DNA from: Epiperipatus broadwayi
Taxonomy: Eukaryota; Onychophora; Udeonychophora; Euonychophora; Peripatidae
Reading direction: 5' to 3'
Assembly: GCA_028023455.1 (NCBI GenBank)
Contig: JAQFVV010000288.1
Location: 248,001-312,000 of the forward strand
DNA: 64,000 nt
The notes under the pieces are model-generated. The model had not been told where the DNA came from. It made no database searches and worked only from the letters and a program-made list of their open reading frames with translations. Made by a program: the position numbers and the translations under genes. Positions 36,650 to 46,862 of this stretch are shown here, piece by piece (position 1 is the first letter of the stretch; each line of letters starts with the position of its first letter).

Positions 36650-37305
36650 GCAAATTTATAAATAAATATTTAAAAATACAGTATTTAAAAGCTTATAAAA
36701 AATATATGTATAACCATCACTTAGGAGCACTTTCAACCAACTTGTGGCTTTGTCAACTATCATGTTTAAAATGTTAGCTTTCCCATAATTCTATGATGTC
36801 AACTTTCCCATAATTCTGTGATCTTAATGTTTGCTGCTTGCCTATTAATCAAATGTTGCTTGTATTTACATATCAACATCGCCTCTTTAATTTTCCTTTT
36901 ATTATTATTTCTTTCAATTTCCAATATTTTTACGTTGTTATAATTAAAATCAAAACCATATATACATGATTTATTATGGTCATAAAAGACATAAGCTGAT
37001 AAATTATCATTATTTTTAAAATTTTGTTTTGTATTTTGAACCCTTTTAAATAACAATAAGTGTTCCTTTGTTTTTTTTTCAATGTGCACCTTGATTCACC
37101 TATATATCCACAGCCACACCAACTGTCCATTTGTAAATAATAGAATTTTTATTTGTAAATAAAGTTTTATCCTTTGAATTGTTTATTAATTTATTTGATG
37201 TAAGTGGTGCATAAAATGCAATATCACATATTCCTTTACAAATTTTCTTAATGAAACTTGCTTGTTGATTTGAAATATATGGTATTGATATCCACAATTT
37301 TTTAT
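36650..37305 (-). pseudogene. Penelope-like element 3' part (minus arm of a palindrome)
   Basis: GIY-YIG endonuclease and 3' tail of a PLE on the minus strand. The translated pieces include SIIYKWTVGVAVDI near 37110-37160 and, in a shifted frame, YIGESRCTLKKK, followed by LSAYVFYDHNKSCIYGFDF and ERNNNKRKIKEAMLICKYKQ. The 3' noncoding tail includes the CACTTAGGAGCACTTTCAACC box at about 36717. It forms a long inverted repeat with the plus-strand fragment at 37306-37916. RT is absent and the fragment is inactive. Confidence 0.88.
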
Positions 37306-37916
37306 ACACCACCTACATTAAATAAATTAATAAACAATTCAAAAAATAAAACTTTATTTACAAATAAAAATTGTATCATTTACAAATGGACATGTGGGTG
37401 TGGCCGTGGATATATAGGTGAATCGAGGTGCACATTGGAAAAAAGAACAAAGGAACACTTATTGTTATTTGAAAGGGTTCAAAATACAAAACAAAATTTT
37501 AAAAATAATGATAATTTATCAGCTTCTGTCTTTTATAATCATAATAAATCATGTATATATGGTTTCAATTTTAATTGTAACAACATAAAAATATTGGAAA
37601 TTGAAAGAAATAATAATAAAAGGAAAATTAAAGAGGCGATGTTGATATGCAAATACAAGCAACATTTGGTTAATAGGCAAGCAGCAAACATTAAGATCAC
37701 AGAATTATAGGAAAGTTGACATCCTAGAATTATGGGAAAGCTGACATTTTAAACATGATAGTTGACAAAGCTACAAGTTGGTTGAAAGCGCTCCTAAGTG
37801 ACGGTTATACATATATTTTTTATAAGCTTTTAAATACTGTATTTTTAAATATTTATTTATAAATTTGTGTATATTATTTTGAAGAAATACAGACATCAAT
37901 TTATTATATATATATA
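37306..37916 (+). pseudogene. Penelope-like element 3' fragment with open GIY-YIG frame (plus)
   Basis: This is the best-preserved GIY-YIG domain in the window. The open frame (real element sequence from about 37310 to 37710) encodes KWTCGCGRGYIGESRCTLEK, RTKEHLLLFERV and SCIYGFNFNCNN, then a Lys/Arg-rich ERNNNKRKIKEAML tail. The CxC pair just before YIG is noteworthy. The frame's upstream part (37258-37305) belongs to the opposite arm. The 3' tail ends with ATACAGACATCAATTTATT and a TA tract. There is no RT, so this is a 5'-truncated copy starting at the same point as the fragment at 25793. Confidence 0.88.
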
Positions 37917-37917
37917 T

Positions 37918-39915
37918 TGTAATGATATATAAATATGTCGTTACATTAATTTAAAATAAAAACAAAGTTCGCAAATGAAAATAAATGTATTAAAAATCTA
38001 TATAAAAAACTAAATATTAAAATGTTTGTTAAACGTATATATTCACACAGATGCTAAACTTTAAAAATATTTTTTATAAATAAAAAGTAAGTAAAAATAA
38101 AAACAGGTATTAATTAATTCCTGTAATCTGTAAATGGAAATGATTCTTTATTAATTATCCAAAAGCTGTGTAATTAAAAAGTCAGAGGAAAGATATAGAT
38201 AAGAGAATGAAAGGAATTAGCTTGTCCAATATAGAAGCAGCAATAAAGGCCTGGACCATAATGAAAAAAATGGAACAGTGATGTTTTTGATAGGAGGACT
38301 ATAAAAGGAGAAATATTAAGTTTTTCGGACAGTTGCATCTTGATTGTTGGTGAGAGAGGGGGATATGATGCACACATCCCTCTCTCTCACTTATTGCAAA
38401 TAAAAATGACTGTAAAACAGGATTGAAACAGCTAAGGCAGCCTCCAGATTGAGAATTATGGCTTGAACATCAGACCGGACTTCAAATGGAGACATCACGG
38501 AAAATTGGCACCAAGAACCAGGATTCCACTGTAAGCTATAAACTGGACAATTTAAAAGGAAAAAAGTAATTAAGAACTTTCATTTAATTTTTTTTAATAT
38601 TCATAATCAAGATTTAAAAAAAAAAAGAACTTTTCTCTGACTTATGTGTCAAATTAATAATGTCTAATTTTATATGTTTTCCGATTTGATAAAAATCATT
38701 TCCATTTTTTTTTCTATTGTATAAATTATTTATTGTTTAAATCATTTAAATGTATAAAATTTAAAGATGGGTATAGCCATTGTATAGATTTGATAGCGGT
38801 TGATTATGTTGAGATTTTCACAGTCAATTAGAATATATAGGTCAACGATGTTAATGCGGGTACCTTATGATGAGTGCCATGGGTTTTGTGTATTCCCTTT
38901 TGCAATTGATGTTATCGATGATTTTGTATTTTGATCGATTGTGTTTAATTTGGATGTTTTTGACCGTGGAATCTGTGCAGCCGATCTATATTCAACATGC
39001 TAAAACAACTGGTATCAAAGTTATTTGTGCGAACATATCTAAATGTTTAAATTTAAGTCAGGCATGAATGGCTATATAGTTTTGTAAGGTTACATTAAGG
39101 GAGGGTAATCTTAGGTTATTTGTTTTGTAGTTGAATTGGCTCAATGGTTTTGATATATTTGTGGTACTAGTAAATGTAGCAAGAGATCTGCCATGGGCAG
39201 GATTACATATATATGCTGCACACCCCCTGTTTGCCTATGGAATTGGATAGTAAGACACAATCCATTCCTATGGAGTTTTATGTTTATTGTTCCACTCACC
39301 ATCAGATGTAGCATTCCTGGTGGTGGAGAGACAATGTCTTCTCTAACTATGCTGTTCAGATGTGCATTTCTGACAGTATAGTCTATTTAGTGTTGTTGTA
39401 TTTTCATGCTACATTGAACACATAAATGTATCGGATGATTGGCATCAGTTTGACCATGAACTTTTAGCCTAAGGTTAAATAAGGGAAGAATATTGTCTTT
39501 TCAAATGCAGATCTATGTAGTCTATTCATACCCAACCCTTTAAATAAAATATTAAACATTATTGCAAGCTATTTTAAATGTAAACTAAAAATTAAGATAA
39601 AAATCTAAATGTTAAACTTATTCCTCAAATTTTGAATGATTTTATATGTGTGTAAATAAATATTTTTATGTGTCAATTTCTGGCAGTGGCATTTATTTAT
39701 TTATATTTAAGATATAAATTAAGATATAGATTAATATCTCTGCATCTCCACTGAGCTAGTAACTGGGGTTAACGATCTAAATTTTTAAATAAAGTGGTAT
39801 CCTGACAGTGCATATCTGCCTACTTTATAAATTTTTCTAGACTCAAATGCTTAGATGGTGCCTTGTAGTGCAGATGCGGTGCAATGTGATGTCCACTTCA
39901 TTTGGATTGTTATAA
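37918..39915 (+). repeat. 2-kb direct repeat, left LTR candidate
   Basis: This repeat matches 40472-42476 throughout with modest divergence and small indels. It starts TGTAATGATATA and ends GGATTGTTATAA. It contains a TATA box (TATAAAAG, 38300-38307) and, about 90 nt later, an AATAAA signal (38399-38404) after a GA/CT hairpin (about 38352-38388). That matches an LTR with U3 of about 0.4 kb and a very long U5 of about 1.5 kb. It is followed directly by a tRNA-Lys-type primer site. The end is not the usual CA. Its 62-residue frame at 39193-39381 is not supported as a gene. Confidence 0.7.
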
Positions 39916-40471
39916 CTGGTGCCCAACATGGGGTGATCTTTAATAAACATGAGTGCCCTGAGAATTTTAAAAGTGAATCATGCCCGTAATATTTTTCCTG
40001 AAATTAGTATAAATATATTTGTTGTATTGACATGGAGTTACAGTTTGAATTTTTGGTCTTAAAGGTGCTGCCAGTAAGAAAAATTGCGCATATGTAAAAA
40101 TAAATGCGACGAATAAAATGTTAATATTAAATCTAGATAATAAAACATAATAATAAATATAAATCATAATTTTTTTTAAAAAAAAGTCTTGTTTAAATTA
40201 AAATCCAACCGTTTAAAGTGCCTAAGTAATAGTTAAAAGTAGTAGAAAAGAAATTTGGAAGGGAGGGGCAGAAATTTAGCTGGTAGTAAGGAATCAACAG
40301 TCAACATTTTTTTATCATTATATTTGTATGTAATTACTGTTTTGTCTTTTAAAAAAAAGTTTTGTCCTTTTGAAATTTTCATAGTACAATCAATTTGTAT
40401 AACGTCATTACTAACACTAAGTAAATTCTTTTTTTTAATGTTTTTGTTTTTTGAGGAAGGTTACTGATATG
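39916..40471 (+). mobile_element. internal region of a non-autonomous long-LTR element
   Basis: Only 556 nt separate the two 2-kb repeats, and no gag or pol motif is present. It begins with the primer-site-like sequence at 39917-39934. A purine tract (GGAAGGGAGGGG, about 40258-40269) lies about 200 nt before the right repeat rather than next to it. That could mean the true 3' LTR starts nearer 40271 and the left copy is truncated. The whole unit 37918-42476 then resembles a LARD/TRIM-type element that depends on proteins from elsewhere. Confidence 0.6.
39917..39934 (+). promoter_or_regulatory. primer binding site, tRNA-Lys(1,2)-like
   Basis: TGGTGCCCAACATGGGGT lies one base after the left direct repeat. 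It differs from the well-known tRNA-Lys1,2 primer site TGGCGCCCAACGTGGGGC at three places. All are transitions, and two are CpG to TpG/CpA, as expected from methyl-cytosine decay. Confidence 0.75.
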
Positions 40472-42476
40472 TAATGATATATAAATATGTCGTTACAATA
40501 ATTTAAAATAAAAACAAAGTTCGCAAATAAAAATAAATGTATTAAAAATCTATTAAAAAACTAAAAATTAATATGTTTGTTAAATGTATATATTTGCACA
40601 GATGCTAAACTTTAAAAATATTTTTTTATAAATAAAAAGTAAGTAAAAATAAAAACAGGTATTAATTAATTCCTGTAATCTGTAAATGGAAATGATTGTT
40701 TATTAATTATCCAAAAGCTGTGTAATTAAAAAGTCAGAGGAAAGATATAGATAAGAGAATGAAAGGAATTAGCTTGTCCAATATAGAAGCAGCAATAAAG
40801 GCCCAGACCATAATAAAAAAAATGAAACAGTGATGTTTTTGTTCATGGAATCCATAGGAGGACTATAAAAGGAGAAATATTAAGTTTTTCAGACAGTTGC
40901 ATCTTGATTGTTGGTGAGAGGGGGGATATGATGCACACATCACTCTCTCTCACTTATTTCAAATAAAAATGACTGTAAAACAGGATTGAAACAGCTAAGG
41001 CAGCCTCTGGATTGAGAATTATGGCTTGAATATCAGACCAGACTTCCAATGGGGACATCACGGGAAATTGGCACCAAGAACCGGGATTCCACTGTAAGCT
41101 ATAAACTGGACAATTTAAAAGGAAAAAAGTAATTAAGAACTTTCGTTTAATTTTTTTTAATATTAATAATCAAGATTTAAAAAAAAAAAAGAACTTTTCT
41201 CTGACTTATGTGTCAAATTAATAATGTCTAATTTTATATGTTTTCCGATTTGATAAAAATCATGTCCATTTTTTTTCTATTGTATAAATTATTTATTGTT
41301 TAAATTATTTCAATGTATGAAATTTCAAGTTGGGTATAGACATTGCATAGATTCGTTAGCGGTTGATTATGCTGAGATTTTCACAGTCGATTAGAATATA
41401 TAGGTCAACGATGTTAATGCAGGTACCTTATGATGAGTGCCATGGGTTTTGTGTATTCCCTTTTGCAATTGATGTTATCGATGATTTGGTATTTTGATTG
41501 ATTGTGTTTAGTTTGGGTGTTTTTGACCATGGAATCTGTGCAGCCGATCTATATTCTACATGTTAAAACAGATGGTATCAAAGTTATCTGTGCGAACATA
41601 TCTAAATGTTTAAATTTAAGTCGGGCATGAATGGCTATATAGTTTTGTAAGGTTATATTAAGGGAGGGTAATATTAGCTCATTCGTTTCATAGTTGAATT
41701 GGCTCAATGCTTTTGATATATTTGTGTAACTAGTAAATGTAGCAGGAGATCCGCCATGGGAAGGATTACATATATACGCCGCACACCCCCTGTTTGCCTA
41801 TGGAATTGGATAGTAAGACGCAATTCATTCCTATGGAGTTTTATGTTTATTGTTCTACTCACCATCAGATGTAGCATGTCTGGTCGTGGAGAGACAATGT
41901 CTTCTCTAACTATGCTGTTCAGATGTGCATTCCTGACAGTATAGTCTATTTAGTGCTGTTGTATTTTCATGCTACATTGAATACATAAATGTATCGGATG
42001 ATTGGCGTCAGTTTGACCACGAACTTTTAGCCTAAGGTTAAATAAGGGAAGAATATTGTCTTTTCAAATGCAGATCTATGTAGTCTATTCATACCCAACT
42101 CTCTAAATAAAATATTAAGCATTATTGCAATCTATTTTAAATGTAAACTAAAAATTAAGATAAAAATCTAAATGTTAAACTTATTCCTCAAATTTAGAAT
42201 GATTTTATATGTGTGTAAATAAATATTTTTATGTGTTAATTTCTGGCAGTGGATTTATTTATTTATATTTAAGATATAAATTAGATATAGATTATTATCT
42301 CTACGTCTCCACTGAGCTAGTGACTGGGGCTAATGATCTAAATATTTAAATAAAGTGGTATCCTAACAGCACGTATCTGCCTACTTTATAAATTTTTCTA
42401 GGCTCAAATGCTTAGAAGGCACCTTGTAGTGCAGATACGGTGCGATGCAATCTCCACTTCGTTTGGATTGTTATAA
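40472..42476 (+). repeat. 2-kb direct repeat, right LTR candidate
   Basis: This is the partner of 37918-39915. It has the same TATA box (40864-40871) and AATAAA (40962-40967). It carries a 15-nt insertion-like difference (TTCATGGAATCCAT region near 40843) relative to the left copy. It is flanked by TATAT, which also precedes the left copy, but in TA-rich DNA this is weak evidence for a target duplication. Confidence 0.7.
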
Positions 42477-42486
42477 TATATATATA

Positions 42487-43080
42487 CAATAATTAGATTA
42501 ACACCCCAACACTACTTTATTGAGTAAATGAAATATCTTCAATTCAAAGCTCAAGATAAAGTCTTTTGAAAAGATAAAAATGGTCATAGAGATCTTAACT
42601 GATTAAATCATTGTAAATTACCCTATATTAATTTATTTGACATGGGTGAAATTTGTCAGCATAAATGAATTTAAGTAAAAATGATAAGACAGTCTCTTTT
42701 TATCTTTCAAAAATTATATCATATACTTTGGATTCAGATTATTTCATTTACTCTATAATTAAGTGTTGGTGTGTTAATCTAGTTATTATATATTAATTAC
42801 TGGTGAAAGTTTTGTTATTTCATGAAATATTTACAAGCTGTAAATAGGAAACTTTTGTCAATGTGAAATTAATATAAAGCAATTTAAAATATAGTTTTAA
42901 ACAAGTGAATTAATCAAATTAGGATATTCATACTTTCTTGCCAAAATCTTTTAGATTTCTGTATATAAATGAATTTGAAAAAGAATAACGGTCTGTCCAT
43001 TTTTATCTTTTCAAAAGATATCATCTTGTGGTTTTGATATTTCATTTACTCGATAAACCAGTGTTGGTGTATTAATCTAG
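42487..43080. mobile_element. terminal-inverted-repeat element (MITE-like) with an extra internal end
   Basis: The left end TAGATTAACACCCCAACACT and a GAGTAAATGAAAT box are mirrored at the right end (…AGTGTTGGTGTATTAATCTA, near 43060-43080). A second, equally good right end lies inside at 42743-42783. GATAAAAATGG and TTTTGAAAAGATA boxes extend the inverted homology inward. No coding sequence is present. It may be a non-autonomous DNA transposon in which one end was duplicated, or two nested copies. Confidence 0.65.
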
Positions 43081-43202
43081 TTACTACGTAATACTAACCA
43101 CTGCAAAATGTTTATATTTATATAAACAGGTATTTTACAATTGTTTCGTTTGTGAAATTATTTTCTTTCAAAACTCCTGGTTTATTATATTGAGCCAATT
43201 AC

Positions 43203-43205
<3 letters not shown>

Positions 43206-43294
<89 letters not shown>
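43206..43294. repeat. (TA)n microsatellite, about 88 nt
   Basis: This uninterrupted TA array lies about 50 nt downstream of the receptor gene end. Confidence 0.98.
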
Positions 43295-43297
<3 letters not shown>

Positions 43298-43340
43298 CTG
43301 GTAGGGACAAACATCAAAATTTGTATATGCATTTTTTTAT

Positions 43341-44291
43341 TTAATTTAGATTTCTGAAATGACAAGTTACAATTTTATAAAAAGCATTGTGAAACATTTT
43401 ATTGGTGAAAAAACAAATAACTGGATTAATAATTGGGTGACAATTTGTAATCAGCATAGATGTTCTTATAAGTGTAAAAGGCAAAGGGTATATATTGTTG
43501 AAAACAACTATAAACCCAATTGGCAGATAACATATTACAAAACATATAAAAATAAGAAACATAATTTTTGTTAATCGAATATTATCTGCAAATCTTTTAT
43601 TAACTGTTGCAGAAACAGTCATGTTTTTCAAATTAAACTGAGAAATTTTTATAACCTTGTAAATTTTGTAGTAACTAAAACTCATAATAGGAACATTAAC
43701 AATGTTTAAGCAGCTTGCAACAGAAATCACAAATATTATGCCGTTTTTATTAAAAGTTATACAACATTCCCTTAGAAAAAAATTGTATTCGAATTGAAAA
43801 AATCTAGAAAATAACATAAAACTTGAAGTAGTTAAGGATACTGTCCACAGAATTAAAATTATCACAAATATCTTTTTTTTAGTATAAAAGCGCTTATAAG
43901 TTTCAGAAGAATAACAAAGAATGACATATCGATTTATCGCTATTTGAGAGAATGTAAAAAACATTCCTGTGCCATTTGTAACCCATATCCAAAATACTAT
44001 ATCACAACCTTGGTTCATATCATATATTTTTAATGTTACATGGTAAATAAAACATGATGAACCAACTGCCCCTGTCACCATATCGCATAATGCTAAGTTA
44101 CCTATAAAAATGTGGGGTATTGTTCTTAATTTGGGAAAAATTACTAAGGAGATCAAAATATTTGAATTGCCAAAAACGACTAAAACCATTGTTACAAAAG
44201 AAACACTAAGATCAAAATAGTCAAATAAATAAAGATGCTTTTGAAAGTAAATAGATTTGTTTAAAGTAGAGGAAGTAACGTTTTCCAGCAT
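43341..44291 (-). CDS. rhodopsin-type (class A) G-protein-coupled receptor, intronless
   Basis: This intact 316-residue frame with an ATG is the only host-like gene in the window. It encodes a seven-helix plasma-membrane receptor. Landmarks: two N-glycosylation sequons near the N-terminus (NVT, NKS); helix 1 GN (residues 41-42); helix 2 LALCD (66-70); Cys96 at the top of helix 3, able to pair with Cys176 or Cys177 in the second extracellular loop; NRY (120-122) in place of DRY; helix 4 Trp149; helix 5 Pro201; helix 6 CYLP (254-257) in place of CWxP; and NPVIC (289-293) in place of NPxxY. The C-terminal tail is very short. AATAAA overlaps the stop (TAAATAAA). The ligand is unknown; peptide- or orphan-type receptors are plausible. 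Length and motif order support a real gene; the NRY and NPxxC changes are unusual. Confidence 0.85.
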   Translation of the reverse strand: MLENVTSSTLNKSIYFQKHLYLFDYFDLSVSFVTMVLVVFGNSNILISLVIFPKLRTIPHIFIGNLALCDMVTGAVGSSCFIYHVTLKIYDMNQGCDIVFWIWVTNGTGMFFTFSQIAINRYVILCYSSETYKRFYTKKKIFVIILILWTVSLTTSSFMLFSRFFQFEYNFFLRECCITFNKNGIIFVISVASCLNIVNVPIMSFSYYKIYKVIKISQFNLKNMTVSATVNKRFADNIRLTKIMFLIFICFVICYLPIGFIVVFNNIYPLPFTLIRTSMLITNCHPIINPVICFFTNKMFHNAFYKIVTCHFRNLN

Positions 44292-44936
44292 AATAAATCT
44301 AGAACAATAAAAATTCTAATGATATTGCTATTTCTATAGCAATAATAACGATTTATAAACATAGATATATATATATAAATAATATTTGAAATGCCGCGTG
44401 CTATATCATTCCAGCCACATTCCCTTTTTAATTAAAGTAAACTATTTCATATATATGTATATTATCAACGGTATGAGAGAAATGTCGCTTAAAGAATGTA
44501 GCCTAAATATTCTTACTCGTCAAGCCAAAATTGTAACTACACAAACAGGTTCCTCGGCCAACACATCTGTAAATATATAATGAGGCATTATTTTATATGT
44601 GTAATTCAGAATCTAAAATACTATTATGTAAATTAATGAAACTTAACTATCAGCTAAAATATAATTAAGAGTCAAAGTGGGCATTTAATTAAATCCAAAT
44701 CACATTTGAAAAATAATTAATTTAATACGTTTCCATAAACTGATCTCTTAACGTTAGGGATAAAGTGTACTATAATTAAGTTCAAAGAACTGTATATCTA
44801 AATATTGTTCCGAGTATATGAGGGTAAAAGTAAACATCTGAATTAGCTATTATAATCATGTGTCTCAAGAATTATTATAAATTAACCATTCTTAAAAAAA
44901 ATACAGTCAGTTTTAATTAAAAATAAGTTCATATTT
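44292..44936. other. upstream region of the receptor gene
   Basis: No further coding exon was recognised. A short TA-rich run lies near 44363-44378. No promoter element can be assigned with confidence. Confidence 0.4.
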
Positions 44937-44956
44937 TATTTAAAATGAAGAAAATG

Positions 44957-44958
44957 TG

Positions 44959-45041
<83 letters not shown>
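44957..45041. repeat. (AAT)n microsatellite
   Basis: AAT repeats with one AAC variant unit. Confidence 0.97.
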
Positions 45042-45042
<1 letters not shown>

Positions 45043-46862
45043 TAGTAATTTTACATTTTACTTACTATTCTATTATTTTCCCTTTTACTATATATATATA
45101 TATAATATCACGTCTGTATAAAAAGTAGTAGGTGGAAACTACAATATTAATATTTTAATGAAGCATTAAATAAATTAACGTAATATAAAAATAATTCTCA
45201 GATGACTAATTTTAGTAATCCTCCAATTTTATTATTTTTTCATTACGCTCATATATATATATATAAAATTCTTGTAAACATACTTCTAACAACACATCCT
45301 TTGATAGAATGACTAAAATATAAATATAAAAAAATAATATATGAATATTTACATCGATGTCACTAAATATCTATCTTGGATAATTGCGCAACTAATATGG
45401 AACCACTACTTTTAAAATTATATAACGAGTTTATCTAACTCTATACAACTTTACATTTTACCATTCTAATACAAAAAGCTACTGCAAATTTATTCACCTT
45501 TGAGAAAAATAATAATTTAAAAAAAAAAATTAAAATGATTTTATAATCTAGATAACATTTGCCAAATGGAAAAATTATACATATCTAAAATGAAGTCATT
45601 CAAATTAATAAATAAATATATTTAGAATAAGGGAAATATATTACACAAATATTAAATTAGATACATGTTCTTTATTATTTTAAATTTTCTATGGAGAAGG
45701 CTAAAAAAAAAAGAAAATAGAACATAAACAAAAATTATATATATATATGTGATGAAAACCAGTCCGCTCGTTGAAATATTAAAGCAGTTTTATAGAAAAG
45801 TTTTCTGTGCTTTATTATATATATATTGAGTTGACTTTATTGTTTTTATTAAAAGTTGTACGTAATTTAAAAGTTCATGAGTTATCCTCACATTTTTGTC
45901 TTACAATGGTTATAAATGAGATGTATATCAGTAAAATTGCTGGAAGAACCATTGTTTTAAACAATTTTAAAAATTGAATAGTTTATTGTTCAAGCAATTA
46001 GATTAACAAAAGAACCATTGCTTTAAATGATAACAATTTTTATATTAGAACAGACTATTGTTTAAACCCTTTTTTCTTTCTTTTTAAGGCAAATAGAGTT
46101 AATATGTGATGCTAATTAACAGTTCTTGAAAATGCTTTAATTATTAGAAATGTTAATATATTTTTCCCAGAGATTCAGATAATTTGTTGTTTTTTATATT
46201 TTCTTCTAATCATACTTTTTGTGATGGTTTTCAGGCTAATTGAATTGATAAATATCACGAAAAAGAGTTTTATGAAACTCCAGACAATTTGACTCATCAG
46301 CAGCACATATTTGTGGTTTTTTACATATGATAATGACATTTCTTCCTTTATAATTTAGCAGTATGAAAGCAAAACGATAATACAAATTTCATTGATCAAG
46401 GCAGAAGGGCAAGTAAAAAAAAAGAAATAATTATGATAATACGCTCTCTTCAAATACTTATTTATTTCTATCTGGTCTTTTATTGTGTCAGCATTTCCAT
46501 GACACTTTTTGAATACATGCTGGACCTCATGTATTTTGCAATAGCTTCTTGTTATAATGAAAAGTTGTACCCTAAATAATAACCTTTTCACATTTCCTAT
46601 GACCACAATAAACATTTGTATTTTATAATAAATAAATAATTTCAAACTAATAAACTTAAACAAATTTTATGGGAAAAAATTATATAACATTTCAGCATCT
46701 TTCCCTAACTTATTCAGGCACACATACACATTCTATGGCTATTAGGCTATTTAAAGTAACTATCAGCAGCAATGCAACCCACATTTTAGTCACCTTTTGA
46801 TTATTATATTGTATTTCATCTATAATATGAAATCTCAACAAATATTAACTTTAAATAAATAA
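45042..46862. other. no recognisable gene
   Basis: AT-rich sequence. The minus frame at 46355-46663 (102 residues, with a central Lys-rich segment) has no family motif that I can name and is not annotated as a gene. ACCATTG-TTTAAA motifs near 45950-46060 are weakly repeated. Confidence 0.4.

Noticed and set aside
39193-39381. 62-residue frame conserved in both 2-kb repeats (also 41756-41944)
   Set aside because: The pair differs at about eight of 62 residues, which shows no sign of protein-level constraint. Conservation is explained by the repeat itself.
43359-43574. 71-residue plus-strand frame inside the receptor
   Set aside because: Antisense shadow of the receptor coding strand.
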